Source: Trebonia sp963836195
GTDB taxonomy: Bacteria > Actinomycetota > Actinomycetes > Streptosporangiales > Streptosporangiaceae
NCBI GenBank assembly: GCA_963836195.1
Contig: CAWIIX010000014.1
Location: forward strand, 60,036-124,035
Reading direction: 5' to 3'
DNA length: 64,000 nt
A program made the position numbers and the translations under genes. This document shows, one piece after another, positions 42,401-50,880 of this stretch. Position 1 is the stretch's first letter. Every line of letters starts with the position of its first letter. Under the pieces are notes generated by a model, which was not told the DNA's origin, ran no database searches, and saw nothing but the letters and a program-made list of their open reading frames with translations.

Positions 42401-42845
42401 GACCGACCTGGTCGAGGAGGCCGTGCTGGCCGAGTTCGAGGCGATCAGCGTCCGCGGCGGGGTGCTCGGGGCGATGGAGACCGGCTACCAGCGGGGCCGC
42501 ATCCAGGACGAGTCGATGCTCTACGAGCAGCGCAAGCACGACGGCACGCTGCCCGTCATCGGCGTCAACACGTTCCGCAACCCGCGCGGCGAAGACACCT
42601 CGGCCGCCCCGCTCGAGCTCGCCCGCGCGACCGAGGAGGAGAAGGAATCCCAGCTCGAGCGCGTCCGCGAGTTCCAGGAAAAGCACGCCGAGGACGCCCA
42701 CGCAGCGCTGGCCGCCCTGCAGGAAACCGTCCGCTCCGGCGGCAACGCCTTCGCCGCCCTCATGGACGCCGCCCGCGTCTGCAGCCTCCAGCAGGTAACC
42801 GAGGCCTTCTTCGAAGTAGGCGGCCAATACCGCCGCAACGTCTAA
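39402..42845 (+). CDS. icmF: Fused isobutyryl-CoA mutase with G-protein chaperone domain
   Basis: 1147 residues from GTG 39402 (GAGGGAAGG upstream). Order: B12-binding domain about 40-170 (LFDGHDAAINIMRR, with the cobalt-ligand His51, and SSYQGGHVEYF), MeaI-like GTPase about 218-480 (P-loop GITGTGGSGKSS, and ETPGIGQGD), a linker, then the (beta/alpha)8 substrate-binding mutase domain to the end (FPFTAGVFPFKREGEDPARM, GYHIAEAGANPISQLAFTLA, YHVQTSGRSLHAQEMNFNDI). It interconverts isobutyryl-CoA and n-butyryl-CoA with adenosylcobalamin; the GTPase loads and repairs the cofactor. Residues about 498-543 form an unusual Pro/Ala/Thr-rich insert. The neighbouring BtuF-like gene may serve cobalamin supply. 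Confidence 0.93.
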   Translation: MSVTAVAQRKEAKRVGADQEQADLAEAKQPSLHVPAHPVRFVTAAALFDGHDAAINIMRRILQAQGAEVVHLGHDRSVRQVADAVLEEDAQGVAVSSYQGGHVEYFEFLAETLRNAGAGQVKIFGGGGGVIVPEEIARLNAAGVRIFSPEDGQRLGLTGMINELIRDCDTDLTERPPSAEAVLTGDRSALARAITCLQAGRLPDADLSALTAAAANRPVPVLGITGTGGSGKSSLTDELVRRLRTDSRDKLRVAVLAVDPTRRRGGGALLGDRIRMNALDGDHVFFRSLATRGARELPENMESIITACQAAGYDLVILETPGIGQGDAGVTGLSDVALYVMTPEFGAASQLEKIDMLDFADVVAINKFERRGGADALRDVSRQLIRNRGAFGARPDDMPVFGTSAATFNDNGVTALYQHLAGLLEPHGLPLTEGVLPPATGRVSTDAAAIIPPARAGYLGEIAGSVRGYHEQTEKQVAAVRRVQRLADVRAELLGDIERSGAPLAATSTPNPAAPATSAVPATPAIPTTPATSTDPASPAEHAEQAVAALLDQAAADVAEDSAALIKAWPAVVESYSGDEQVVKVRDRELHTKLTRESLSGSKIPRVALPRYADHGELLRFLREENLPGYFPFTAGVFPFKREGEDPARMFAGEGDPFRTNRRFKLVSEGQPATRLSTAFDSVTLYGRDPGESPDVYGKVGTSGVSIATLDDMKVLYDGFDLASPTTSVSMTINGPAPTILAYFLNTAIDQGLDAFAASHGRRPTEAEAAEIRARVLANVRGTVQADILKEDQGQNTCIFSTEFSLRMMGDIQEWFIANQVRNFYSVSISGYHIAEAGANPISQLAFTLANGFTYVESYLARGMNIDDFAPNLSFFFSNGMDPEYTVMGRVARRIWAIAMRDRYGANDRSQKLKYHVQTSGRSLHAQEMNFNDIRTTLQALCAIYDNCNSLHTNAYDEAVTTPSAESVRRALAIQMIIGQEWGLAMNENPLQGSYIVDELTDLVEEAVLAEFEAISVRGGVLGAMETGYQRGRIQDESMLYEQRKHDGTLPVIGVNTFRNPRGEDTSAAPLELARATEEEKESQLERVREFQEKHAEDAHAALAALQETVRSGGNAFAALMDAARVCSLQQVTEAFFEVGGQYRRNV

Positions 42846-42912
42846 CCCCACCCACCACCCGCGGACCTCCCGCCACCGCCGCCAGCCACCACCACCCGCC
42901 ACCCGCAAAACC

Positions 42913-42963
42913 TGTCACCTACGCCAGCGACACTGATAGACGATGTCGATGGCGTAGGTGACA
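42913..42963. terminator. Very strong hairpin between icmF and the BtuF-like gene
   Basis: TGTCACCTACGCCA (42913-42926) pairs perfectly with TGGCGTAGGTGACA (42950-42963), and after one mismatch CGACA pairs with TGTCG further in, giving a 20-position stem. A partial copy of the right arm (TCGATGGCGTAG then CCGACA) follows at about 42979. It lies 68 bp past the icmF stop. Terminator is likely, but the third copy suggests an operator or mobile repeat. Confidence 0.6.
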
Positions 42964-43012
42964 GACTCCGTTTCGGGTCGATGGCGTAGCCGACAGGGGA
43001 AGGAGTGATCAC

Positions 43013-43777
43013 ATGGAGCCGCGCGATGACCTCGGGTACCCGGTCGCACTGGCGCGCCCGGCCCGCCGGGTCGTCTCCCTGGTCCCCTCGCTCACCGAGT
43101 CGGTCGCCGCCACCCGTCCGGACGCGCTGGCCGGGGCCACGATCTGGTGCACCCACCCGGCCGGCCTGGACGTGCCCCGGGTCCGCGGCACGAAGAACCC
43201 CGACCTCGCCGCGATCGCCGCCCTCAACCCCGACCTCGTCCTCGCCAACCAGGAGGAAAACCGCCGGGTCGACGTCGAGCGGCTCCGCGCGGCCGGGGTC
43301 ACCGTGTGGGTAACCGTGATCAGAACCCTGGACGAGGCGTTCGCGTCGCTGCGCCGGATGTTCACCGACGCGCTCGGCTGGCCGGAACCGCCCTGGCTGG
43401 CCGAGGCGGAGCGGGCGTGGCGCGACCCCGCCCCGGCCCTCCGCATCCGGGCGGCGATCCCGATCTGGCGCGACCCGTGGATGGCGGTCGGCTCGGCCAC
43501 CTTCACCGGCGACCTCGCCGCCCGCCTCGGCCTCGACAACGTCTACGCCGACGATCCCGAGCGCTACCCGCACATCGACCTCGACGACCTCAACGCCCGC
43601 GGGCCGGACCTCGTCGTGCTGCCCGACGAGCCCTACACGTTCACCGCCGACGACGGGCCGGAGATGTTCCCCCGCCAGCGGGTGGCCCTCGTCGAAGGGC
43701 GGAGCCTCACCTGGTACGGGCCATCGCTGGTCACCGCCAGAGCCCGGCTGGCCGGGCAGTTGGCCGAGGCTCGCTGA
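43013..43777 (+). CDS. BtuF-like helical-backbone metal/cobalamin-binding protein, no signal peptide
   Basis: 254 residues from ATG 43013 (AAGGAG upstream). ARRVVSLVPSLTESVAATRP, DALAGATIWCTHPAGLDVPR, GTKNPDLAAIAALNPDLVLA and AARLGLDNVYADDPERYPHI follow the cobalamin-periplasmic-binding (TroA/BtuF) fold with its long backbone helix. There is no Sec signal or lipobox, so unlike transport BtuF it should be cytoplasmic. Position after the B12-dependent mutase hints at an intracellular cobalamin-binding role, but this is inference; no BtuCD genes are near. Confidence 0.75.
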   Translation: MEPRDDLGYPVALARPARRVVSLVPSLTESVAATRPDALAGATIWCTHPAGLDVPRVRGTKNPDLAAIAALNPDLVLANQEENRRVDVERLRAAGVTVWVTVIRTLDEAFASLRRMFTDALGWPEPPWLAEAERAWRDPAPALRIRAAIPIWRDPWMAVGSATFTGDLAARLGLDNVYADDPERYPHIDLDDLNARGPDLVVLPDEPYTFTADDGPEMFPRQRVALVEGRSLTWYGPSLVTARARLAGQLAEAR

Positions 43778-43815
43778 TACCGTGCCCTCCATCAGCCACC
43801 CGATCGGGAGACCCC

Positions 43816-44568
43816 ATGCTTGAGACCGAAGACCGAGCCGGCGTGACCGTGCTGCGGCTAAAGCACGGTAAGGTCAACGCGCTCGACACCGAGCTGCTGC
43901 GGGCGATCACGGCGGCGATGCAGGATCTCGATCCGACCGGCGCGGTGGTGATCACCGGGCACGGATCGGCGTTCTCGGCCGGCGTCGACCTGAAGCGAAT
44001 CGTCGACGGCGGGCAGCCCTACGTTCGCGAGTTCCTGCCCGCCCTGACGGAGACGTTCCTGGCCGTGTTCAACCACCCGGGCCCGGCGGTGGCGGCCGTT
44101 AACGGCCACGCGATCGCCGGCGGCTGCGTGCTCGCGGCCGCCTGCGACGTCCGCCTGATGTCGGGCGGCCGGATCGGCCTGGCCGAGCTGAGCGTCGGGG
44201 TGCCCTTCCCGACCGTGGCGATGGAGATCATGCGGCACGCGGTCGGCCCGGCGGTGGGCAACCTGGTGCTCACCGCGCGGCTGCTCGACGCCGCCCAGGC
44301 GCAGTCGATCGGCCTCGTCCACGACGTCAAGGCGCCCGAGTCTCTCCTCGCCTCGGCCGTCGCCCAGGCCCAGTCCATGGCCACGACCCCGCCCGAGGTC
44401 TTCGCCCTCAGCAAGCGCCAGGTTCAGCTCCCGGCTCGGGCGGCGATGGACGGCCATGAGGCCGACGAGCAGGCGATCGCGACCAGCTGGGAATCGCTCG
44501 GCACCCGCGACGCCATCGCCGCCTACATGGCCGGCCTCGCGCGAACGGGCACCGCCCGCGAGTCGTAG
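43816..44568 (+). CDS. Enoyl-CoA hydratase/isomerase-family protein
   Basis: 250 residues from ATG 43816 (CGGGAG upstream). Crotonase features: VLRLKHGKVNALDTELLRAI, VVITGHGSAFSAGVDLKRIV (oxyanion-hole HGSAFSAG), HPGPAVAAVNGHAIAGGCVL, and AELSVGVPFPTVAMEIMRHA. The catalytic Glu pair of canonical hydratases is not obvious at GxPE (here GVPFP), so it may be an isomerase or act on an unusual substrate. It lies 38 bp after the BtuF-like gene, probably the same operon. Confidence 0.82.
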   Translation: MLETEDRAGVTVLRLKHGKVNALDTELLRAITAAMQDLDPTGAVVITGHGSAFSAGVDLKRIVDGGQPYVREFLPALTETFLAVFNHPGPAVAAVNGHAIAGGCVLAAACDVRLMSGGRIGLAELSVGVPFPTVAMEIMRHAVGPAVGNLVLTARLLDAAQAQSIGLVHDVKAPESLLASAVAQAQSMATTPPEVFALSKRQVQLPARAAMDGHEADEQAIATSWESLGTRDAIAAYMAGLARTGTARES

Positions 44569-44677
44569 CCCCGGTCTGCCCCGGCGTGGCGCCAGCCTCT
44601 TCACGCTGGTCCAGCTCGCAGTCGTTCAGTTAACGTGGCGGGGTCACCGTGCCTTGCCCCGGGAAGGAACCGCCGTC

Positions 44678-45889
44678 ATGAGCGCCACCGAAGCTGCCAG
44701 GACCGACGCTGCCGCCGCCCCTTCATCAGACGAGCTGATCGCCCGCATCCGCGCACTGCAGCCGCTGATCGAGAAGAACGCCGCCCAGGGCGAGGCCGAC
44801 CGGCGGGTGGTCGAGGAGTCCATCGCCGCGCTGACCGACGCGGGGGTCTTCAAGGTCGCCCAGCCGCTTCGGTACGGCGGCTACCAGACCTCGATGCGGA
44901 CCATGCTCGACGTATCGGCCGCAGTCGCCGAGGCCGATGGCGGGACCGCCTGGGTGGTGGCGCTGTGCAACGTCTGCGCGTGGCTGACCGGCCTGTTCAG
45001 CGAGCAGGCGCAGGACGACGTGTGGGGCGGCAATCCGGATGCCAAGGTCTCCGGGGTGCTCACGCCGAGCGCGGAGGCGGTCAAGGTCGACGGCGGATTC
45101 CGGCTGACCGGCCGCTGGTTCTACAACTCCGGGTCGTGGCACGCGAGCTGGGCGATCCTCGGCTTCCCGATTCTTAACGACGACGGCCAGCTGATCGACC
45201 AGGGCCTCGCGCTGATCCCGTTCACCGACCTGGAGATCGAGGAGACCTGGTTCGTGGCCGGAATGAGCTCGTCCGGCTCCAACTGCCTGATCGCCGCCGA
45301 CGTGTTCGTCCCCGAGCACCGGATCATGTCGGGCCTGGCCGCCATCGAGGGGAACTACCCGACCGAGCACACCGACGAGACGCTCTACCGGGCCGCGTTC
45401 GTCCCGGTGCTCGCCCTGGTGCTGGCGGGACCGCAGCTGGGGATGGGCCGCAAGGCCCTCGAGCTCGTCACCAAGAAGGCCGCGGGCAAGGCGATCGCCT
45501 ACACCTTCTTCACCGCCCAGGCCGACTCGACCGCGTTCCAGCTCCAGCTGGCCGAGGCCGCGCTGATGATCGATACCGCCCACCTGCACGCGTACCGATC
45601 GGCCGACGACATCGACCAGGCGACCGCGGCCGGCGTCTACCCGGACACGCTGCTGCGGGCGCGGGTCCGGGCCGACACCGGCTGGGCGCTGCAGCACGTC
45701 ACCAAGGCGATCGACATCCTGCTGTTCGCGCACGGGGCCGGAAGCTTCGCCCAGGTCAACCCGCTGCAGCGGATCTGGCGCGACTCGGCCGTGGCGGCCA
45801 GGCACGCGGTCACCCTGCCCGCCGTCAACCTCGAGATCTACGGCAAGGCCCTGCTCGGCCGCACCGACCAGATCACCCTGCTCATCTGA
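44678..45889 (+). CDS. Group D flavin-dependent monooxygenase (HsaA/acyl-CoA dehydrogenase fold)
   Basis: 403 residues from ATG 44678 (GGGAAGGA upstream). It follows HsaA/HpaB-like two-component oxygenases: LQPLIEKNAAQGEADRRVVE, DAGVFKVAQPLRYGGYQTSM, AVAEADGGTAWVVALCNVCA, VDGGFRLTGRWFYNSGSWHA, and VFVPEHRIMSGL. These use reduced flavin delivered by a separate reductase to hydroxylate aromatic rings. No reductase is adjacent; the FMN reductase at 31931 is a distant candidate. Confidence 0.82.
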   Translation: MSATEAARTDAAAAPSSDELIARIRALQPLIEKNAAQGEADRRVVEESIAALTDAGVFKVAQPLRYGGYQTSMRTMLDVSAAVAEADGGTAWVVALCNVCAWLTGLFSEQAQDDVWGGNPDAKVSGVLTPSAEAVKVDGGFRLTGRWFYNSGSWHASWAILGFPILNDDGQLIDQGLALIPFTDLEIEETWFVAGMSSSGSNCLIAADVFVPEHRIMSGLAAIEGNYPTEHTDETLYRAAFVPVLALVLAGPQLGMGRKALELVTKKAAGKAIAYTFFTAQADSTAFQLQLAEAALMIDTAHLHAYRSADDIDQATAAGVYPDTLLRARVRADTGWALQHVTKAIDILLFAHGAGSFAQVNPLQRIWRDSAVAARHAVTLPAVNLEIYGKALLGRTDQITLLI

Positions 45890-45997
45890 GTCGTGGACGC
45901 ACCGTCAGTCGCGATGTATCTTGAAATTGTCCGTTCGGGTGCCCGGACCGACTGAACACGACCAGGCGGCTGCGGCTACGGGAAAGGCAAGACGGCT

Positions 45998-46441
45998 ATG
46001 GTCGACGATCGCGTCGAGAACGCCAGGAGGCTGGCCGAGGAAGGCGACGGCCGGGCGGTGGCAGCGTTCCGCGCCATCGCGGCCGACAAATGGGCAGATG
46101 ACGACGTCCGGCTGGAGGCGGCGCGCGAGCTGGCCGAGATCGACCCGCGAGCGGGGGCGGATGCCTGCCGCAGCATCGCGCTCGACGGGAGCGTCGACGA
46201 CGACGTGCGCCTGGAGGCGGCCCGCGAGTTGACCGAGATCGACCCGCGAGCGGCGGCGGATGCCTGCTGCAGCCTGGCCCTCGACCAGGGGGTCGACGAC
46301 GACGTGCGCTTGGAGGCGGCCAGGCTGGCCGAGGGCGACAGCCGGTGGGCGGCGGCGGCGTTCCGTGCCATCGCCGCCGACGAGGGCGTCGATGACGACG
46401 TGCGCGAAGAAGCGGCGCTAGCGCTAGCCGAAATCGGCTAA
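45998..46441 (+). CDS. Short HEAT-like repeat protein
   Basis: 147 residues built of about four repeats of ~35 residues, each with VDDDVRLEAARELAEIDPR followed by an A-x-D-A-C-x-S-I/L-A-L-D helix. The helical hairpins recall PBS-lyase/HEAT repeats, which bind protein partners. Repeats are well conserved at the DNA level too, suggesting recent duplication. No Shine-Dalgarno is obvious (AAGGCAAGACGGCT). Confidence 0.6.
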   Translation: MVDDRVENARRLAEEGDGRAVAAFRAIAADKWADDDVRLEAARELAEIDPRAGADACRSIALDGSVDDDVRLEAARELTEIDPRAAADACCSLALDQGVDDDVRLEAARLAEGDSRWAAAAFRAIAADEGVDDDVREEAALALAEIG

Positions 46442-46483
46442 GACCCCCCTGACGTCCTGCAGCCCCCTCCATACACTGACTCC

Positions 46484-46867
46484 ATGGCAAACCGCATCAG
46501 TGAGTTGGTCATCGACTGCGCCGACCCGGAGCGGCTCGCCGCCTTCTGGAGCGAGGTCCTCGGCTACGTCGAGCTCGGCCGTGAAGACGACGGCAGCATC
46601 GAGATCGGCCCGCCCGACGCCGGCTTCGGCGGCCTGCAGCCCACCCTTATCCTCAGCCCGAGCAGCGACCCCCGGACCGGCAAGCTCCGCCTGCACCTTG
46701 ACGTCAACCCCACCGACCGCGACCAGGAAGCCGAGCTCGAGCGCCTCCTCGCCCTCGGCGCCAAGCCCGCCGACGTCGGCCAGACCGGCGCCGAGTCCTG
46801 GCACGTCCTCGCCGACCCGGAAGGCAACGAGTTCTGCCTCCTCCGCACCCGCCTCCAACCCGGCTGA
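46484..46867 (+). CDS. VOC-family protein (glyoxalase-like)
   Basis: 127 residues. ISELVIDCADPERLAAFWSE and VLGYVELG open the first betaalphabetabetabeta unit; KLRLHLDVNPTDRDQEAELE and SWHVLADPEGNEFCLLR close the second. This is the large actinobacterial VOC subgroup of unknown substrate. A C-terminal remnant of a second such gene lies at 57596-57671. Confidence 0.83.
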   Translation: MANRISELVIDCADPERLAAFWSEVLGYVELGREDDGSIEIGPPDAGFGGLQPTLILSPSSDPRTGKLRLHLDVNPTDRDQEAELERLLALGAKPADVGQTGAESWHVLADPEGNEFCLLRTRLQPG

Positions 46868-46934
46868 TCTCTGCCGCGGTGTGTCCGTATTCGTTCTGCG
46901 TTGTTGGCGAAGGCTGCCCCGAAGGAGTCGCCTC

Positions 46935-48812
46935 ATGGTGACAAAGACACCCGCCCGCGCCGACCGCACCACCACCAACCGCAGCAGCGCCGGGCGGATC
47001 GTGCCGCTGTTCCGCCCCTACCGGCTCCAGGTGTCCGCCGTCATCGTCCTCATCGTGGTGACCTCGACGATCGGCATCATCAACCCGCTGCTGATCCAGG
47101 CGGTCTTCAACAAGGCCCTGTTCATCCCCGGCGGCCCCAACCTGCACCTGCTCTACGTGCTGGTAGGCGTCATGGCCCTGGTGCCGGTCGTCAACGGCGC
47201 CATCGGCATCCTGCAGACCTACGAGACCACCCGGGTCGGGCAGCAGGTCATGCGCGACCTCCGCAACCGGCTGTACGCGCACCTGGAGACGCTCCCGCTT
47301 TCCTTCTTCACCAACACGAAGACCGGCGAGATCCAGTCCCGCCTGCAGAACGACGTCGGCGGGGTCGAGACGGTGGTCACCAGCACCGCCTCGACGATCC
47401 TGGCCAACGTCGTCACGTTCATCTCCAGCATCGTCGCCATGATCATCATCAGCTGGCAGCTGACCCTCGTGGCGGTCATCACCGTGCCGGCGTTCTTCTG
47501 GCTGACCAAGGCGGTCGGCGACCGACGCCGCCAGGTGTCGCGGTCGACCCAGGAGTCGCTGGCGGCGATGAGCGCGATCACCGAGGAAACCCTCTCGGTC
47601 TCCGGCGTGCTGCTGGCCAAGGTGTTCGGCAACCAGGGCCGCGACATCGGCCGCTACCAGCAGGAGAACCAGCGCCTGGTCGGCCTCGAGGTCCGCCAGC
47701 AGATGATCGGCCAGGGCTTCTACGCCGTCGTGCAGTCCTTCCTGTCGATCACCCCGGCCCTGATCTACCTCACCGCGGGCCTGCTCATCGCGAACCATCA
47801 CCCGGTCTCGGCCGGAACCATCGTGGCCTTCACCACGCTCCAGACGCGCCTGTACTTCCCGATCGGGCAGCTGCTGCAGGTCTCGGTCGAGCTGCGGTCA
47901 TCGCTCGCCCTGTTCGACCGGGTCTTCGAGTACCTCGACGTCGTGCCCGACATTGTTGACGCCCCCGACGCGGTCGACCTCCCGGCGACCGAGGCCGGCG
48001 GCCAGGTGGCGCTGCGGGACGTCTACTTCCGCTACCCCGGTGTCCCGACGGACGCCTTGTCGGGCGTCAGCCTCGGAGCGAGTCCCGGTCACCTGGTTGC
48101 CCTCGTCGGGCCGAGCGGCGCCGGCAAGACCACCATCAGCTACTTGATCCCGCGCCTGTACGACGTCACCGCCGGCGCGGTCGAGGTGGACGGGGTCGAC
48201 GTACGACACGCCCGCCAGGCTTCACTGGCCGCCGCCATCGGTTTCGTGACCCAGGAGAGCTACCTCTTCCACGACACCATCCTCGCCAACATCCGCTACG
48301 GGCGCCCGAGCGCATCACAGGAGGAAGTGGAGGAGGCAGCGCGGGCGGCGTACATCCACGACCGGATCATGGAATTCTCCGACGGCTACGACACCATCGT
48401 CGGGGAGCGCGGCTACCGCCTGTCGGGCGGGGAGAAGCAGCGCCTGGCCATCGCCCGCGTCCTGCTGCACGACCCGCGCATCCTCATCCTCGACGAGGCG
48501 ACCTCCGCCCTGGACACCGCCAGCGAGCGCGAGGTCCAGAAAGCGCTGGACGCGCTGATGGGGTCGCGCACGACCATCGCCATCGCTCACCGGCTGTCCA
48601 CCATCGTCAACGCGGACAGCATCTTCGTCATCGACGGCGGCCGGGTCGCGGAATCCGGCTCGCACCGCGATCTGCTGCGCGAGGGCGGGCTGTACGCGTC
48701 GCTATACACCGAGCAGTTCGAAGGCGGGCGCGTCCAGTGGCGCTGCCCCGACGGCGACATCATGACCGACGGAACGGTCCGCCCGCGCGAGCCCCAGCCA
48801 ACGGAGACCTAG
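46935..48812 (+). CDS. ABC transporter with fused membrane and ATPase domains (exporter)
   Basis: 625 residues from ATG 46935 (GAAGGAG upstream). The first ~330 residues are a six-helix type IV exporter domain (YRLQVSAVIVLIVVTSTIGI, HLETLPLSFFTNTKTGEIQS). The ATPase has Walker A VGPSGAGKTTISYL, Q-loop VTQESYLFHDTI, signature LSGGEKQRLAIARVLL, Walker B ILILDEATSALD and switch His in IAHRLSTI. Single half-transporter, expected to homodimerise; substrate unknown. Confidence 0.9.
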   Translation: MVTKTPARADRTTTNRSSAGRIVPLFRPYRLQVSAVIVLIVVTSTIGIINPLLIQAVFNKALFIPGGPNLHLLYVLVGVMALVPVVNGAIGILQTYETTRVGQQVMRDLRNRLYAHLETLPLSFFTNTKTGEIQSRLQNDVGGVETVVTSTASTILANVVTFISSIVAMIIISWQLTLVAVITVPAFFWLTKAVGDRRRQVSRSTQESLAAMSAITEETLSVSGVLLAKVFGNQGRDIGRYQQENQRLVGLEVRQQMIGQGFYAVVQSFLSITPALIYLTAGLLIANHHPVSAGTIVAFTTLQTRLYFPIGQLLQVSVELRSSLALFDRVFEYLDVVPDIVDAPDAVDLPATEAGGQVALRDVYFRYPGVPTDALSGVSLGASPGHLVALVGPSGAGKTTISYLIPRLYDVTAGAVEVDGVDVRHARQASLAAAIGFVTQESYLFHDTILANIRYGRPSASQEEVEEAARAAYIHDRIMEFSDGYDTIVGERGYRLSGGEKQRLAIARVLLHDPRILILDEATSALDTASEREVQKALDALMGSRTTIAIAHRLSTIVNADSIFVIDGGRVAESGSHRDLLREGGLYASLYTEQFEGGRVQWRCPDGDIMTDGTVRPREPQPTET

Positions 48813-48881
48813 CGCCAACACGATCCGCCGCAAGCCGACACCGATCTCCAGGCGAAACCGACAGTCGGCAATAATCCAGGC

Positions 48882-49454
48882 ATGCCCATTCTGGTCACCA
48901 CCACTGTTCCGGTCGGCTCCCTCGCAGCGCGGCCCCAGCCCTCTTTGACGGCCGGCGACGGCGTGCTACTCCGGCCCTGGAGTCTCGACGACGCCCCGGC
49001 GGTGATGGACGCCTATCAGGATGAGGCGATCCAGCGCTGGCACGTGATGCGGGCGGACTCGCTGGCCGAGACGCAGGAGTGGATTGCGGGCTGGCAGGGC
49101 GGCTGGGCGGCGGAGACCAACGCGATCTGGGCAGCGGTTGACGCGGATAGCGGCACGCTGCTCGGTCGGGCCGGACTGAAGCACCTGAAGTTCTCCGACG
49201 GCACCGCCGACGTCGCCTACTGGACCGTCCCCGCCGCCCGGGGAAGGGGCGTGGCTCCCCGGGCGGTCAACGCGATGGCGTCCTGGGCGTTCGAGGCCGG
49301 CTTCCACCGGCTCGACCTCGAACACGCGGTTGCCAACACCGCGTCGTGCCGGGTGGCCGAGAAGACCGGCTTCGCCGCCGAGGGCGTGCGCCGCAGCGCC
49401 TGGCTCCTGACCGACGGCCGGTGCGACGTGCACGCGCACGCGCGCCTGCGCTGA
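48882..49454 (+). CDS. GNAT-family N-acetyltransferase (RimJ/RimL-like)
   Basis: 190 residues. LRPWSLDDAPAVMDAYQDEA and ADVAYWTVPAARGRGVAPRA (motif A, RGRGVA) with AFEAGFHRLDLEHAVANTAS and CRVAEKTGFAAEGVRRSAWL are the hallmark of RimJ/RimL-type acetyltransferases that modify ribosomal or small substrates. The true start may be a few codons later. Confidence 0.83.
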   Translation: MPILVTTTVPVGSLAARPQPSLTAGDGVLLRPWSLDDAPAVMDAYQDEAIQRWHVMRADSLAETQEWIAGWQGGWAAETNAIWAAVDADSGTLLGRAGLKHLKFSDGTADVAYWTVPAARGRGVAPRAVNAMASWAFEAGFHRLDLEHAVANTASCRVAEKTGFAAEGVRRSAWLLTDGRCDVHAHARLR

Positions 49455-49482
49455 GACTTATGCCAAGTCCGTATCAGGGCCG

Positions 49483-49914
49483 TCACCCCAGCGGCTCCAA
49501 CCGCGCCGCCACCCGATCCACCAGAGCCGAGGCGATCTCCTCCGGCACCGGCACGTTCGACCCCTCAAAGCCCCGGAACGGCCGAAACGATCCCAGCACC
49601 GCATCCGCTTCCAACTCCGACCGAAGCAACGGTGGCTGCACCTGGTAATCAAACCGAATGTCCGTCCGCCACCGGAAATGCCGCGCCTCCGGCGCCTCAG
49701 AAGCCTCCGCCGCATGCTCGTACGTCGGCGAGGTAATCGTCGCCACGTAGTAAATGCCCGGGTCCTTCGGCCCCACGACCTGCAGCCACACCCGGTCCCC
49801 GACCGCCATCTGATCCCGGAAGTGCGGCGTCCCCCACCACTGCGACCTAGACGACGCGACGGCCGCCTCCAAGTCGTAGTGCCGCGGGTTGCCCTCGAAG
49901 ATCCAGTCCGCCAT
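49483..49914 (-). CDS. EVE-domain (PUA-like) protein
   Basis: 143 residues from ATG 49914. ADWIFEGNPRHYDLEAAVAS, SRSQWWGTPHFRDQMAVGDR and VWLQVVGPKDPGIYYVATIT form the EVE/PUA-like barrel that can bind modified bases, and the fold closes with PPLLRSELEADAVLGSFRPF. EVE proteins occur in restriction and modified-base systems; no partner gene is adjacent here. Confidence 0.75.
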   Translation of the reverse strand: MADWIFEGNPRHYDLEAAVASSRSQWWGTPHFRDQMAVGDRVWLQVVGPKDPGIYYVATITSPTYEHAAEASEAPEARHFRWRTDIRFDYQVQPPLLRSELEADAVLGSFRPFRGFEGSNVPVPEEIASALVDRVAARLEPLG

Positions 49915-49962
49915 GGCTCCACAGCGTAGCCCGAAGAACACCGAGGGCTATGGACGACCGGC

Positions 49963-50767
49963 TCACTGCAAAGCGAGCAACTCCGCCGCGCGCTCGTAGT
50001 CCCGCCGCCAGTCCCCGGACGGGGTGAGGATCACCCGCTCGGCGCCGGCCTCGGCGTAGGCGGCGAGCTGGGCGGCCGCCTTCCCCGGGTCGGCGTCGAG
50101 GACCGGGCCGACGACGGTCAGCCGCGGCACCGGACGCCCGTACCCGGCCGCAAGTTCACCGAGCACCGACAGGCGAGACGCCACCTCCTCCGGCCGCAGC
50201 CCGATGGAGATCCACCCGTCGCCGAAGGCGGCGGCCCGTCGCATCGCCCGCTCGCCGTCGCCCGCGATCAGCACCGGCGGCATGACCGCGCCAGGGGAGA
50301 GGGTGACCTCGAGCCCGTCCCCGAGCACGGCCGTCTGCCCGGTGACCAGCGCCGGAAGCACCCGCAGGTACTCGTCGGTCCGGCGGCCCCGGTCGGCGAA
50401 CGACATCCCGGCCGCGCGCCAGCCGATGTCCCCGTGCACCGGGTTGCCGGTGCCCACGCCCGAGCGCGAGCCGGTTGCCGGAGACGTACTGCAGGGAGCT
50501 GATCTGCTTGGCCGCCCAGGCCGGCGGCCGGAGCGCGAGCAGCATCACCCCGTAGCCGATCGTGATCCGCTCGGTCACCGCCGCCGCGGTCGCGAGCACC
50601 ACCGAGGCGTCGAGCATCGGGGCGCTCGCGATCAGGTGGTCGGTCGTCCACACCGAGTCGAGCCCAGTCTCCTCCGCAAACCGCGCGCTGGCCCGGATAT
50701 CGCCGATGATCGGGTGCGCCGGATCGGGGGTGGAAGCCGGCAGGATCACGCCTATTTTGATCGCCAC
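49963..50767 (-). pseudogene. LLM-class F420-dependent oxidoreductase, split by one frameshift
   Basis: The 5' part (GTG 50767, AIKIGVILPASTPDPAHPII, TGLDSVWTTDHLIAS, YGVMLLALRPPAWAAKQISS, SGNRLALG) continues after one extra base near 50454-50461 as GTGNPVHGDIGWRAAGMSFA, RRTDEYLRVLPALV and PPVLIAGDGERAMRRAAAFG. Joined, it is a normal ~270-residue luciferase-like monooxygenase of the F420-dependent type. The defect may be a sequencing error. It is divergent from the TetR gene at 50881. Confidence 0.8.
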
Positions 50768-50880
50768 GCCCGCTGGCAACGCGGGCCCCAGACCGCGCTG
50801 TTCCCGGGGTCATGCCAATCGATACTCAGTATCTATATGATGGAACTAAGTTCCTTTCAGCGCGGGCGGGGTGAGACCGA

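Noticed and set aside
42846..43012. Cobalamin riboswitch before the BtuF-like gene
   Set aside because: No B12-box-like sequence was found; only the hairpin repeats are present.
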